In this document: positions 8,838-19,048 of the stretch, piece after piece | Position numbering within the stretch: the first letter of the stretch is position 1 | Layout: every line of letters begins with the position of its first letter | Source: Lachnospiraceae bacterium | Lineage (GTDB): Bacteria; Bacillota; Clostridia; Lachnospirales; Lachnospiraceae | DNA length: 64,000 nt | Assembly (NCBI GenBank): GCA_014239155.1 | Contig: JAAZZQ010000089.1 | Coordinates: 1 to 64,000 of the forward strand | Direction of reading: 5' to 3' | Position numbers and translations under genes: made by a program | Notes under the pieces: generated by a model | Seen by the model: the letters and a program-made list of their open reading frames with translations, nothing else | Told to the model about the DNA's origin: nothing | The model's database searches: none

Positions 8838-9893
8838 TTGAAAAAAAGATTAAAAAGTATAATTCTATCGGCACTAATGTGTGTGCAACTTATAATGCCA
8901 ACAATAGAAGTACAGGCGGCAGGAACAATATACGATAATGAAATCGGAACACAGGATGGTTATAACTATGAACTGTGGAAGGATTATGGTACAACAAGTA
9001 TGACACTGAACGATGGAGGAACATTTAGTTGTCAGTGGAGCGACATAGGAAATGCTTTGTTTCGCAAAGGTAAAAAGTTTGACAGTACTAAAACCTATCA
9101 GCAGATTGGAGATATATCAATCGATTATGGATGTAATTATCAGCCAGATGGCAATTCCTATTTATGTGTATATGGATGGAGTGTAGATCCTCTTGTGGAA
9201 TATTATATTGTAGAGAGTTGGGGTTCGTGGCGTCCGCCTGGAGCTGATTCAAAAGGAACTATCACAGTTGATGGTGGTACATATGATGTGTATGAGACAA
9301 CAAGAGTTAATATGCCTTCTATTCAAGGAGATACGACATTCAAACAATATTGGAGTGTCCGCACATCAAGGAGAACAAGTGGTACGATTTCTGTGACAGA
9401 TCATTTTAGGGCATGGGAAAATATGGGAATGCCAATGGGAAAATTATATGAGACGGCTTTGAACGTAGAAGGTTATCAAAGCAATGGATGGGCAGATGTA
9501 TATCAAAATGTGATTAACATAAGGGAAAATACAACTGTAAAAGTAGAGTGCGAGGATATGACAATTTTAGGAGAGTACGCTGGAAGAATCGATAAGCCTT
9601 TTGATGGTGTAGGTCTGTATGCAAATAATGATTCCTGCCAATATACTCAGTACTTTGCAAATGACTGTAATAATTTTACTTTGAGGGGCTGTTCAAACAA
9701 TGAAAATATGGCTAGGATTGATTTGTTGATCGGAGGAGAATATAAAGGGACTTTTTACTTTGGTGATGCATATCCCGCGGAATATACGATTCGTAATGTT
9801 TATCATGGGACAGGAAATCAGACAGTTGCATTGAAAGTTACATCAGATGATGGATTATGGGATGCATATGTAGATTATTTAGTAATTGATTAG
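8838..9893 (+). CDS. Secreted GH11 endo-1,4-beta-xylanase with C-terminal CBM36
   Basis: 351 residues; TTG start, supported by GGAATGGAGG seven bases upstream and by the signal peptide that follows (KKR, hydrophobic core to about 20, AAG cleavage near 28). Residues about 30-228 are GH11: the nucleophile is Glu121 in [12 protein letters not shown] and the acid/base Glu211 in NVEGYQSNG. Residues about 234-351 match the CBM36 type of calcium-dependent xylan-binding module ([35 protein letters not shown]). The enzyme (EC 3.2.1.8) should cut xylan outside the cell. No sortase or S-layer anchor is seen, so it is probably released. First gene of the xylan locus, followed by its own terminator region. 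Confidence 0.93.
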   Translation: MKKRLKSIILSALMCVQLIMPTIEVQAAGTIYDNEIGTQDGYNYELWKDYGTTSMTLNDGGTFSCQWSDIGNALFRKGKKFDSTKTYQQIGDISIDYGCNYQPDGNSYLCVYGWSVDPLVEYYIVESWGSWRPPGADSKGTITVDGGTYDVYETTRVNMPSIQGDTTFKQYWSVRTSRRTSGTISVTDHFRAWENMGMPMGKLYETALNVEGYQSNGWADVYQNVINIRENTTVKVECEDMTILGEYAGRIDKPFDGVGLYANNDSCQYTQYFANDCNNFTLRGCSNNENMARIDLLIGGEYKGTFYFGDAYPAEYTIRNVYHGTGNQTVALKVTSDDGLWDAYVDYLVID

Positions 9894-9929
9894 AATTTAC
9901 ATTGTATGATACCTATGCCATTACAGGTC

Positions 9930-10055
9930 ATAGTTCGTTTATGCTATAAAAGTATTTGTTTATTTTTATAGTAAGCGTTTCTCTTGCGGCTGAATTGCAA
10001 GGTTAGCGGACACATGACCGTCCATGCTATAAAAATCACAGATTTTTATAGTAAT
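9930..10055 (+). other. Two hairpins downstream of the xylanase gene
   Basis: Two related inverted repeats, both with CTATAAAA...TTTTATAG ends. The second is a perfect 11-bp stem CTATAAAAATC/GATTTTTATAG with a three-base loop near 10034-10058; the first is looser. They lie between the xylanase stop and the terminator at 10084 and may protect the 3' end of the xylanase mRNA or bind a regulator. Confidence 0.45.
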
Positions 10056-10083
10056 AGTTGAAATTTCATACTACGAAATAGAA

Positions 10084-10128
10084 CCTTTTACACAGTATGA
10101 AATAAATACTGTGTAAAGGGTTTTTTAT
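10084..10128 (+). terminator. Rho-independent terminator between xylanase and chemoreceptor genes
   Basis: Stem CCTTTTACACAGTAT / ATACTGTGTAAAGG around a GAAATAA loop, followed by TTTTTTAT. It closes the xylanase transcript 40 bases before the chemoreceptor start, so the receptor either has a promoter inside this region or is reached by read-through. Confidence 0.85.
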
Positions 10129-10167
10129 ATGGTTTGTACGAAAGAAATGGAAAGATAGGAGGATAGC

Positions 10168-12654
10168 ATGATGAAGGATGAAGGAAAGGCACAAGGTTTT
10201 GCGATGCTTCAGACAATAAAAGGTAAGATATTGATTATGGGGTTATTCTCTGTCTTGGTGTCAATTGTGATTGGCACAATAGGAATTAATTCTATAAATA
10301 GAAATAAGACAAACAGTGAAATTGAGTCAATTGCCAAAGAAATCGATGTGTTGCAGGCCAAAAATCTTGCATTGGAGGCACAATATCAATATTATATAGA
10401 ACAAAAATATCTAGATGGTATTTTAGATAATTTGCATCAAATGACTACATATGTACAATCTCTGCAGACTATGACAAGCGATAAGTATGCAAGTGATGTA
10501 AATCAGATGCTTGACAGCCTCACGAAGATTGAAGCAAATTATAGTAATATTAGTAAGTTTGGCAGTATGAGAAGTTTTAATACAGATGCAGGATTGTATC
10601 AACAGTACGCAGATGCAAGGGATTCCTTAACAGAGAGTTTGGGAGAACTAATTGATAGAGAGACTTGGCTTGAATTAAAATGGATTGATGCACATATGTG
10701 GACAGATGGTGAGTATGTGACAGTTAATGGGAAAGAGTATGTAAAATTAGTATATAGAGGTCCGATACCAGAAGGGGTGAAAAGAGATAATTTGGCATTT
10801 CGCGTGGGCGGTACACTTACTTACGATTTGGATTGTTATGTTACAGATATCAAATTGATAAACAATGCAGAATTTATGGAAATAGATATCAATACATTGG
10901 ATACAGTGACTGGAACAGGACTTGCCTATATGGACAGTGAGATTACTACATTTGATGCAAAACCTGCAATTCGTATTGGTTGTAATTTCAATGCAGCGAA
11001 CGAAGGATGGGAAGAGTTTGCGGCACAGATTTCAGTAAAAGGTTATGATACACAAAATTATACAAATATAGAATATACAATGTATCTTGAACCAAACGGC
11101 ATGGGATATGATTATAAATATGGAGGCTCTTACTCGGGTGTATATGATTTTACAGGAATGGTTGAAAAGCTTGACAGATATATAAGCGATTACAGTAAAT
11201 TGGTGGTGGAAGGTAAAGATGTTACAGAGCATTATGGGCAGATCGTAACTTTGCTCACAGAAATATCAGAGAATATTCCCCTTTATACGGCAAGTGAGGA
11301 ACTTGCTCAAAATTCGCTTGCTAAATTAAATGCAAAAGAAGAAATTATTCGGCAAATGAAAGAATTGGATGACAGTATACTTTCATTAAAGTCTGAAAAT
11401 GTACAATTAAATAATGGATTGACCTTGCTATGCGAGACAATTAAAGCAACTGCTTCCAACGATATGGCAGAGATAAAAGGAAATGTAATGAGTATTAGTA
11501 TCATTGTAATAGTGCTTGCAACCATAATATTGATTGGCATGACTATGCTGATTGGCATGAGCATTGACAGAAATGTTGTACTTTTTAAAAAGACTTTGGA
11601 TAAGATAACACAAGGCAAAATTGCAGTTAGAGTAAAGGCGGATGGGAGGGATGAGTTTTCCCAATTTGGCAGAAGCCTAAATGTATTCTTGGATAAGCTT
11701 GTAGGTACGATAAGGCAGATTCAAGATATTTCGACAGAGCTTGCGAAGTCCGGTGGTTTGCTCGAGGATAAAGCCAACAAAACCAAAATAGCTGCCCAAG
11801 TTATAAGTTCTGCATTGGATGAGATATCGCAAGGGGCATCTGCGCAGGCGGGGGATATTTCAAGTTCTTCATTGCAGGTAAGCAATATGCAAGAAAATAT
11901 GATGCTGATTACAGAAGGTGTAAGTACATTGTCGGTGGTTTCAAGTGATATGAGTGAAAACGGAAGAGAAGCGACAAAAATCGTTCAGGAATTAAGCAGT
12001 ACAAGTAATATGACGACGGAAGCGTTTCACAGAATATCGGAGCAAATATACAAGACGAATGCTTCTGTGGTAAAAATTCAGGAAGTAGTTAATCTGATCG
12101 CAGAGATTGCAAGTCAGACAAATCTATTGTCGCTGAATGCCAGCATAGAAGCTGCAAGAGCCGGTGAGGCGGGAAAAGGGTTTGCAGTGGTAGCAAGTGA
12201 GATACAAAAGCTTGCGGAACAAACCAATTCATCGGCAAAGATTATTGATAAAATTATACTGTCATTATCGGAGGAATCCCAACAGACAGTGCGATCGATC
12301 AATGAAGTTACGAATATTGTTGTAGATCAGAAGAAAAAGCTTGATGAGACAAAGGAAAAGTTCAATGTTGTTGAGATTGGAATTAATTCAACATACAATG
12401 GCATGAAAGACATGCTAATCCAAGCTGATGTATGTGGAAATGCAGGAAAAAAAGTAGTAGATTTAATGACAAATTTGTCGGCTGTTGCGGAAGAAAATGC
12501 AGCATCGACCCAGCAGACCACAGCTTCTATGAACGAGCTGAACGATGCGACTACATCTCTTGCAAAGACAGCGCAAGAACTTAAGCAGTTATCTACTGTG
12601 GTGAACGAGAATCTAAATTATTTCAGTACAGATCCTTATATGGACCTTGCATAG
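10168..12654 (+). CDS. Methyl-accepting chemotaxis protein with a large inserted sensor domain
   Basis: 828 residues, ATG five bases after GGAGG. A membrane helix at about 20-42 and a second at about 441-465 enclose a ~400-residue outside region. That region is helical at both ends but holds a beta-rich, Tyr/Gly/Asp-rich insert at about 165-330 ([20 protein letters not shown] ... [16 protein letters not shown]). Inside the cell are a HAMP segment (about 466-520) and a coiled-coil signalling domain whose hairpin tip [20 protein letters not shown] and [20 protein letters not shown] (about 645-685) would contact CheA/CheW. No CheB/R tether pentapeptide at the C-terminus. Lying between the xylanase and the YesMN pair, it may sense xylan fragments or bound carbohydrate; that is inference. 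Confidence 0.9.
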   Translation: MMKDEGKAQGFAMLQTIKGKILIMGLFSVLVSIVIGTIGINSINRNKTNSEIESIAKEIDVLQAKNLALEAQYQYYIEQKYLDGILDNLHQMTTYVQSLQTMTSDKYASDVNQMLDSLTKIEANYSNISKFGSMRSFNTDAGLYQQYADARDSLTESLGELIDRETWLELKWIDAHMWTDGEYVTVNGKEYVKLVYRGPIPEGVKRDNLAFRVGGTLTYDLDCYVTDIKLINNAEFMEIDINTLDTVTGTGLAYMDSEITTFDAKPAIRIGCNFNAANEGWEEFAAQISVKGYDTQNYTNIEYTMYLEPNGMGYDYKYGGSYSGVYDFTGMVEKLDRYISDYSKLVVEGKDVTEHYGQIVTLLTEISENIPLYTASEELAQNSLAKLNAKEEIIRQMKELDDSILSLKSENVQLNNGLTLLCETIKATASNDMAEIKGNVMSISIIVIVLATIILIGMTMLIGMSIDRNVVLFKKTLDKITQGKIAVRVKADGRDEFSQFGRSLNVFLDKLVGTIRQIQDISTELAKSGGLLEDKANKTKIAAQVISSALDEISQGASAQAGDISSSSLQVSNMQENMMLITEGVSTLSVVSSDMSENGREATKIVQELSSTSNMTTEAFHRISEQIYKTNASVVKIQEVVNLIAEIASQTNLLSLNASIEAARAGEAGKGFAVVASEIQKLAEQTNSSAKIIDKIILSLSEESQQTVRSINEVTNIVVDQKKKLDETKEKFNVVEIGINSTYNGMKDMLIQADVCGNAGKKVVDLMTNLSAVAEENAASTQQTTASMNELNDATTSLAKTAQELKQLSTVVNENLNYFSTDPYMDLA

Positions 12655-12723
12655 AAATGTGGATTGTGATATTACTGTATTGGCAGAGGCGATGAAACAC
12701 ATATACGAGGAGAGGATATTTCA

Positions 12724-14547
12724 GTGAATATAATCCAAGATGGACATAGGGAACATTATCAACAGAAGTGGATGGGCAGATTTTATCAACATATGAATAA
12801 TATTAAGCTCAGCAGGAAATTAACAATTCTGTATGTATTCTGCGTATTGATTCCACTGATTGTCACAGACAGTATCCTGTTGTATATTGTATTAAATAAT
12901 GAGTATGCCAAGAGACAACATGCTATGGAAAATGAAGCAAATGCCATACAATATAGTCTGACGAACAGTATTGACTATGCGGCAGCTACAGCAAAGCAGA
13001 TCTATATGAATGAATATATAGAGCGGTATTTGAATCATAATTACGCAAGTGCACTCGCATATGTTGAGGCATATCAGGATTTCGTGAAAACGACTCTGTT
13101 CAAAGGCGGGGCTGGTATGGACAACACAATTATTACAATGTATGCAGATAACCCCACGATTGTGAATGGAGGCGAGTTCTCTCGCATGTCCTCTATAGAA
13201 AAAACGAACTGGTACAATACCTTCAAAAAATCTGGGCAGGATACGATGTTATACTTTTATTATGACAATGAAAAGAGTCCAGCAGTAGAGGCAAAAAGAA
13301 AAGTTTTATTTCTCAAAAAACTGGATTTTTTCAGTGGAAGCAGATGTGACAAGTTTTTAAAAATAGAGCTTGATTATAGCAATATGGTACGGGGACTTGT
13401 CAGACTGGGATATGAGTTTCCTGTATATGTCTGTCAGGGAAAGAAAGTGCTGTTGGCAAATAACGGGCACAGTAGCATTAACCAGAATTTTGAAGAATTT
13501 CAGATGAAGCATAAAGTTGGTGTGTGCAAAGAGATGAGTCTGTATGGCTGTGAACTGCAGATTTATATTTTGAAACCTGAGACTGATATTCTAAAGAATA
13601 TATTAGAAAATATGCCTCTAATTGTTCTGTTAATACTCACAAATGCAATTCTCCCGGGGTGGCTGATGAAAGAACTCAATCTTTCGCTTACAGTGCGGAT
13701 AGAGCAGTTAAGCCAAGTGTTTGATAATGTGGAGGATGAGGAGCTTTGTCGGATTGACGAGATTAATGGCAGTGACGAAATTAGCAGACTTATGGAAAAT
13801 TATAATAGAATGGCATTGAGAACAAATGAATTGATACAGACGGTATATAAAGATCGTATTAAGGAACAAGAGATGGATATTGCCAGACAAAATGCGGAGC
13901 TTTTAGCACTTCATAGTCAGATTAATCCGCATTTTTTATTCAATGCATTAGAGAGCATACGAATGCACTGTATTATTCAAAATAAACCCGAGATTGCAGA
14001 GATGGTAGAAAAACTTGCGATTATGGAGCGGCAGAATGTGGATTGGGCGACAGATACTGTGGAGATTGGGAAAGAGATGGAGTTTGTTGAAGCGTATCTT
14101 AGTTTGCAAAAATATCGTTTTGGGGATAAATTGTCATATGAATTAGAGGTAGACAAATCATGTTTGGATATTAATATTCCAAAACTTACTGTGGTTACAT
14201 TTGTGGAGAATGCTTGTATTCATGGGATTGAGAACAAGGCGACAAAAGGATGGATTTTTGTGCGAATCTATATGGAAGAGAAAGAATCATATAGAGCACT
14301 TTGCATAGAGGTGGAGGATACTGGCAGTGGCATGGAAGAATCAGAACAGCAAAAACTACTGTGGATGATGCAGAACGCAAGTATTGACCGACTTCAAGAG
14401 AAAGGACGAGTGGGGATAGTAAATGCCTGTCTTCGCCTGAAAATGATAACAGATAACCAAGTAAAATTTGCACTGGAGAGTGAAAAGGGCGTTGGAACAA
14501 TGGTGCAAATACGGATTCCATTGGAAGGGAATGTTGAGATATGTTAA
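12724..14547 (+). CDS. Sensor histidine kinase, YesM type
   Basis: 607 residues, GTG start with GAGGAGAGG upstream. One membrane helix at about 35-58, an extracellular sensing region of ~235 residues, a second helix near 292-312, a HAMP-like linker, then the His_kinase segment with phospho-acceptor His403 in QINPHFLFN and an ATP-binding domain (N box ENACIHGIEN, G box EDTGSGM, GVGTMVQI). This is the YesM/LytS-like architecture that partners YesN-type AraC regulators. Its stop overlaps the start of the regulator at 14541, so both are translated as a coupled pair. It probably senses extracellular xylo-oligosaccharide directly or through a binding protein and controls the transporter genes downstream. 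Confidence 0.92.
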   Translation: MNIIQDGHREHYQQKWMGRFYQHMNNIKLSRKLTILYVFCVLIPLIVTDSILLYIVLNNEYAKRQHAMENEANAIQYSLTNSIDYAAATAKQIYMNEYIERYLNHNYASALAYVEAYQDFVKTTLFKGGAGMDNTIITMYADNPTIVNGGEFSRMSSIEKTNWYNTFKKSGQDTMLYFYYDNEKSPAVEAKRKVLFLKKLDFFSGSRCDKFLKIELDYSNMVRGLVRLGYEFPVYVCQGKKVLLANNGHSSINQNFEEFQMKHKVGVCKEMSLYGCELQIYILKPETDILKNILENMPLIVLLILTNAILPGWLMKELNLSLTVRIEQLSQVFDNVEDEELCRIDEINGSDEISRLMENYNRMALRTNELIQTVYKDRIKEQEMDIARQNAELLALHSQINPHFLFNALESIRMHCIIQNKPEIAEMVEKLAIMERQNVDWATDTVEIGKEMEFVEAYLSLQKYRFGDKLSYELEVDKSCLDINIPKLTVVTFVENACIHGIENKATKGWIFVRIYMEEKESYRALCIEVEDTGSGMEESEQQKLLWMMQNASIDRLQEKGRVGIVNACLRLKMITDNQVKFALESEKGVGTMVQIRIPLEGNVEIC

Positions 14548-16136
14548 AGGTGCTGCTTGTGGATGATGAGCCGTTTATTGTACAGGGGCTTTGTCAGCTC
14601 CTTGACTGGAAGAAGGAGAATTATGAAATTGTAGGAACAGCACAAAATGGAAGAGAAGCACTGGAATATCTAAAAATAAATAAGGTTGACTTAATTATTG
14701 CGGATATTAAAATGCCAGAGATGACAGGGTTGGAATTGTTAGAAACGATCCGCAGGGAACAAGTTTCAGATGCGTATTTTGTTATCCTTAGCGGTTATGG
14801 AGAATTTTCTTATGCACAACAGGCAATTCGATATTCTTGTATGGACTATGTACTGAAACCTGTTGAGAAAGAAGTTTTGACAGAGGTAATTAGAAAGGTT
14901 GCCAATATGTCAGCGACTGAAATACAGCGTCAGGAGGACAAAAGGCAGATGGAGCGGGCATATTTGGCGAGAAATGTGATCTCCTTGCTGATCGGTAAAT
15001 ATGATGGTATGAATCTGCAATATGTTTCTAACCATATGCAGCTTTCCAATGGAGTCAGATATATTGATATCCAGTTAGTGGATGTTTCAGATCCAGAAGA
15101 CATGGAGGAAATGGAAATGCGTTCCATGCAGAGGAAGCTGTATCAGGGTTGCAGGGAATTTTTGAAGGAGGACGAGTCACATTGTATTCTTGATGTTTCC
15201 GCCGAGGAAAATATATATGATGTTGGTTTAATCTACTGTGATTACATGGCGGCAAAGAATGGCTGTATGGAAAAGGAGTATCTTGAAAAACTTTTTAATT
15301 ATTTGAGTGTGACACTCAAACAAAAGATTATAATATTGGTAGGAAAACGTGTTGCAGATATTGCGGCTGTGTCAAAATCATATGGGACTGCTTGTATGCT
15401 CAACTCTCTCCAAGCATTTCATGATCGCAAAAATATTTATTATTATGAGGAAGAGATTCAGGTTAACAGTGATGGTATACTTTTGTGTAAAGCAGAACTT
15501 GACAATTTGATTTCCGCTATTGAACAAAATGACAAGGTGCGCATTCACGAGGCGGTGGACAAGTTATATGAAGAATTGCGCAGGATGGGGGCGATGGGGG
15601 AGACAATCAATTTAAATATCAATTATCTTTTGTTCCAATTGATTCATACTGCTACAGAACAGGATGACTGTGTGAATCAGGAAGAAATTTTGCACCTGAT
15701 CAGTGAGAGTGCTTTTGAGGATGGAGTGAAGCGGGGAAGCAAAGTGCATTTGGCAAGATTTGCCTGCGAGTATGCAGAATATCTTGCACAGCTTAGAAAA
15801 AATGTGTCGAGAGGTATATTGGCTATGATTGAGCAGGAGGTAAGGGAGCACTTTGCAGAAAATTTGACATTGCGAGACTTGGGACAAAAATACTATATCA
15901 ACAATGCCTATCTTGGACAAGTGTTTCGCAAGAAGTATAATCAATCTTTCAAGGATTATTTGAACAACTATCGCATAGAACAGGCGGCAGCGCTACTTGT
16001 GCGGACGGATGATAAGATTTACAAGATAGCAGAGGATGTGGGGTATAAGAATACAGATTATTTTATTAATAAGTTTATAGCTGCAAAAGGTTGTACGCCG
16101 TCTAAGTTTAGAAAACAATCTATCAAAACAGGGTAA
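14541..16136 (+). CDS. Response regulator, YesN type (REC + AraC HTH)
   Basis: 531 residues. An N-terminal receiver domain (VDDE acidic pair at 8-9, phospho-acceptor Asp55 in ADIKMPE, Lys of YVLKPVE) is followed by a long helical linker and a C-terminal AraC/XylS double helix-turn-helix at about 430-528 (LTLRDLGQKYYINNAYLGQV, IAEDVGYKNTDYFINKFIAA). It is the cognate partner of the overlapping kinase. Phosphorylation should drive binding at promoters of the transporter and hydrolase genes; the nearest candidate target is the 130-bp gap before the binding-protein gene at 16268. A strong terminator follows it. Confidence 0.93.
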   Translation: MLKVLLVDDEPFIVQGLCQLLDWKKENYEIVGTAQNGREALEYLKINKVDLIIADIKMPEMTGLELLETIRREQVSDAYFVILSGYGEFSYAQQAIRYSCMDYVLKPVEKEVLTEVIRKVANMSATEIQRQEDKRQMERAYLARNVISLLIGKYDGMNLQYVSNHMQLSNGVRYIDIQLVDVSDPEDMEEMEMRSMQRKLYQGCREFLKEDESHCILDVSAEENIYDVGLIYCDYMAAKNGCMEKEYLEKLFNYLSVTLKQKIIILVGKRVADIAAVSKSYGTACMLNSLQAFHDRKNIYYYEEEIQVNSDGILLCKAELDNLISAIEQNDKVRIHEAVDKLYEELRRMGAMGETINLNINYLLFQLIHTATEQDDCVNQEEILHLISESAFEDGVKRGSKVHLARFACEYAEYLAQLRKNVSRGILAMIEQEVREHFAENLTLRDLGQKYYINNAYLGQVFRKKYNQSFKDYLNNYRIEQAAALLVRTDDKIYKIAEDVGYKNTDYFINKFIAAKGCTPSKFRKQSIKTG

Positions 16137-16151
16137 AGAAAAAGTATAGGA

Positions 16152-16184
16152 AAAAGTATAGACTAATAATCTATACTTTTTTAT
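16152..16184 (+). terminator. Rho-independent terminator after the two-component pair
   Basis: Perfect stem AAAAGTATAGA / TCTATACTTTT with a seven-base loop, followed by TTATGTTTTT. It separates the regulatory genes from the transporter operon, so the latter needs its own promoter within 16185-16250, a suitable place for control by the YesN-type regulator. Confidence 0.9.
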
Positions 16185-16267
16185 GTTTTTATATATCGTT
16201 TATTGGGTTTTTTTAAGTTTAATATAAAGTAGAATTATATTACTAAAATAATAAGGGAGGCATACAC

Positions 16268-18013
16268 ATGAGAACAAAGAAAATACTGTCAGTTTTACTG
16301 GCAACAGCAGTGATGTCCGCAATGTTAACAGGATGTGGTGGCGATGATGCAACATCGACAAATTCGGGCACAAGTGGCGATACAGGTACAAGTGCTAATG
16401 GATCGTCCTCAGGAGGCAACAAAGGCGGTGAAACATCTAATTCAGGCAATATCAAGGAGTTTACAGCTTTTTTTGCGGTTCCAGGTTCAGAGATCAACGA
16501 TGACAATGAGATTCAGCAGATGATTGCGGAAAAGACTGGGGCAAAGGTAAAGGAGACATGGCTTACTGGACAGACAGCGCAGGAGGCGGTCGGAACATTG
16601 ATCGCAGGAGGTGAGTACCCTGATTTTATTGATGGAGGTGATGGCTCTGCACAACTCTATGATGCAGGTGCTCTGGTAGCATTGGATGATTATATCGACA
16701 ATTATCCCAACATCAAGAACTTCCTGACAGCAGAGGAATGGGATAAGCTAAGACAAGAAGACGGGCATATTTATTGGATTAACCAGTTTGGAAATATCTA
16801 CGGGGAAGAGAAAGCGACAACGCATAATGATGAGGCATTCTGGATTCAGACGAGAGTGCTTGAATGGGCTGGATATCCTGAGATACATACAATGGATCAG
16901 TATTTTGATCTGATTGAGAGTTACAATGAGGCAAACCCTACAATGGAGGATGGGACAGCAAATATTCAATATACTATCCTCTGTGATGATTGGCGTTACT
17001 TCTGCCTTGAGAATGCGCCGCAGTTCCTTGATGGATATCCCAATGATGGAAGCTGTATTGTCGATCCGGACTCGCTCACAATTATTGACTATAATACAAC
17101 ACCGACAGCAAAGAGATATTTTCAGAAGTTAAACGAAGAGTTTAAGAAAGGCGTGGTAGATCCAGAATCCTTTACACAGACGTATGACGAGTATATATCC
17201 AAATTGTCTACAGGACGTGTTCTGGGTATGATTGACCAGTGGTGGGACTTCGCTTACACAGTAAATGATGCACTGAAACAGCAGGGACTTGATGTTAAGG
17301 GATGCAATTATGTTCCACTTCCAATCACCATTGACGAGGGAATTAAGAATCAGTGGCATAATTCCGGCGGAGTTTTGAATGTGTCAAGTGGTATTGCAAT
17401 TACGACAAGCTGCAAGGATGTCGAAGGGGCATTACAGTTTATTAATGACCTATTAGAACAGGATGTGCATGACCTTCGCTTCTGGGGAGTAAAGGATGTG
17501 GATTATAATGTGGACGAAAATGGTGAATTTTTCCGTACAGAAGATCAGAGAATGCAATCCGCTGATACCGCTTATAAAGCTTCCCATACATGTACTTACT
17601 CTTATTTCTTACAGTATGGGGGAACAAGCACAGATGGTATTAATGCTATGAAGCCGGAGAATCAGCCTAAAGAGTTTTATGACAGTTTAAGCAAAAATGT
17701 TCAGAAATGTTTTGATGCATATGGTGCAGAAACTTATGTAGACATGCTAGGAACAAGCGAAGCTCCAGGACCGTGGTATCCAATGTATTCTTATTCTAAC
17801 AATATGACAACTGCCACAGAAGGTGGTACAGCATGGGCTAAAATAGGCGAGATTAAACATGAGTACTTACCAAAAGTTGTCATGGCAAATGATTTTGAGA
17901 GTGCATGGGAAGAGTATATGGAGGTTTATGCTGGTTGTAACCCACAGGCATTTATTGATGAGATGCAGGCAGAACTTGACCGCAGAATGGAGGAAGCCGC
18001 AAAGTACAACTAG
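16268..18013 (+). CDS. Lipoprotein carbohydrate-binding protein of an LplABC-type importer
   Basis: 581 residues, ATG after AAGGGAGGCATACAC. Lipobox LTGC with Cys23 followed by a Gly/Ser/Thr-rich tether to about residue 58, then a large extracellular solute-binding (family 1, LplA/LipO-like) fold: EFTAFFAVPGSEINDDNEI, WLTGQTAQEAVGTLIAGGEY, GMIDQWWDFAYTVND, PGPWYPMYSY. Such proteins capture oligosaccharides for LplB/LplC permeases powered by a shared MsmX-type ATPase. The neighbours (GH11, GH8) make xylo-oligosaccharides the likely ligand. A paralogue without lipobox is encoded at 20024. A GC-rich hairpin after the gene would keep its mRNA level above that of the permeases. Confidence 0.92.
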   Translation: MRTKKILSVLLATAVMSAMLTGCGGDDATSTNSGTSGDTGTSANGSSSGGNKGGETSNSGNIKEFTAFFAVPGSEINDDNEIQQMIAEKTGAKVKETWLTGQTAQEAVGTLIAGGEYPDFIDGGDGSAQLYDAGALVALDDYIDNYPNIKNFLTAEEWDKLRQEDGHIYWINQFGNIYGEEKATTHNDEAFWIQTRVLEWAGYPEIHTMDQYFDLIESYNEANPTMEDGTANIQYTILCDDWRYFCLENAPQFLDGYPNDGSCIVDPDSLTIIDYNTTPTAKRYFQKLNEEFKKGVVDPESFTQTYDEYISKLSTGRVLGMIDQWWDFAYTVNDALKQQGLDVKGCNYVPLPITIDEGIKNQWHNSGGVLNVSSGIAITTSCKDVEGALQFINDLLEQDVHDLRFWGVKDVDYNVDENGEFFRTEDQRMQSADTAYKASHTCTYSYFLQYGGTSTDGINAMKPENQPKEFYDSLSKNVQKCFDAYGAETYVDMLGTSEAPGPWYPMYSYSNNMTTATEGGTAWAKIGEIKHEYLPKVVMANDFESAWEEYMEVYAGCNPQAFIDEMQAELDRRMEEAAKYN

Positions 18014-18058
18014 GGGATGTCTGAAAAATCATAATTATAAGCAGTAGCAATCAGACAG

Positions 18059-18090
18059 GGCGGACTAATTAAAACGGTCCGCCTTTTATA
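18059..18090 (+). terminator. Intra-operon attenuating hairpin
   Basis: GGCGGAC / GTCCGCC with an 11-base loop, followed by TTTTATAT and, 16 bases on, the permease start. In binding-protein transporter operons such partial terminators lower permease expression relative to the binding protein. The U-run is short and interrupted, which fits partial rather than full termination. Confidence 0.75.
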
Positions 18091-18105
18091 TAAAGGAGTG
18101 AAAAT

Positions 18106-19035
18106 ATGGCTTCACAGGAAAAGAAAAGAAATATAACATGGAAAGAGATAAAAAAGCAGAAAATATTAATTATATGGTCACTTATTATAGTGGTATATGG
18201 TGTTATTTTTTGCTATCTGCCGTTAGCTGGGTGGGTGATGGCATTTCAGAACTACAAACCAAAAGATGGGTTGTTCCACTCCGCTTTTGTGGGATTGGCT
18301 AAATTTAAACAATTGTTTTCTGATGATACTTTTATTCGTGTTATTAGAAATACACTGGGCATGGGTGTGATCAATCTGGTAGTTACATTTGTTGCGGCAA
18401 TTGTGTTTGCAATTTTGTTGAATGAAGTAAAATCAAATGGAGGAAAGAAAACTGTTCAGACAATCTCGTATCTGCCGCATTTCCTTTCTTGGATTATTGT
18501 TACAGGGATTCTTCATGATGCGCTGTCCAGCACAGGAATTATTAATGAGCTGCTTTTAAAACTTCATATTTTGGATCAGCCGCTCAATTTCTTTGCACAC
18601 CCAAAATATTTCTGGCCGATTGTTGCATTTGCAAATGTGTGGAAAGAGACAGGCTGGAATGCAATCATTTATCTATCTGCAATTACTGCGATAGACCCAT
18701 CACTCTATGAAGCAGCAAATATGGATGGCGCTGGGCGTTGGGCGCGTATCCGTTACGTGACACTTCCTGGAATCAAACCAACAATTATGATTTTATTGTT
18801 GATGAATGTGGGTAATGTGTTAAATGCAGGTTTTGAAATTCAGTATTTGCTCGGAAATGGTTTGGTAAAGAGCGTATCAGAAACAATCGATATTTATGTG
18901 TTGAAATGGGGTATCAGCCAGAATGACTTTTCCATTGGTACTGCAGCAGGTATCTTTAAGAGTTTTGTAAGTATCGTGCTAATCATAATTGCAAACCAGA
19001 TTGCAAAGAAAAACGGCGAAGAGCGGTTATTCTAG
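18106..19035 (+). CDS. ABC transporter permease, LplB type
   Basis: 309 residues, ATG behind AAAGGAGTGAAAAT. Six membrane segments are visible, beginning LIIWSLIIVVYGVIFCYLPL, and the cytoplasmic EAA loop reads EAANMDGAGRWARIRYVTLP, which docks the ATPase. The sequence type (PLAGWVMAFQNYKP, GWNAIIYLSAITAIDP) is that of LplB/YteP-family permeases for complex oligosaccharides. It pairs with the permease at 19049. The ATPase is not in the window, as is usual for systems sharing MsmX. Confidence 0.93.
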   Translation: MASQEKKRNITWKEIKKQKILIIWSLIIVVYGVIFCYLPLAGWVMAFQNYKPKDGLFHSAFVGLAKFKQLFSDDTFIRVIRNTLGMGVINLVVTFVAAIVFAILLNEVKSNGGKKTVQTISYLPHFLSWIIVTGILHDALSSTGIINELLLKLHILDQPLNFFAHPKYFWPIVAFANVWKETGWNAIIYLSAITAIDPSLYEAANMDGAGRWARIRYVTLPGIKPTIMILLLMNVGNVLNAGFEIQYLLGNGLVKSVSETIDIYVLKWGISQNDFSIGTAAGIFKSFVSIVLIIIANQIAKKNGEERLF

Positions 19036-19048
19036 GAAGGAGAAGCAA

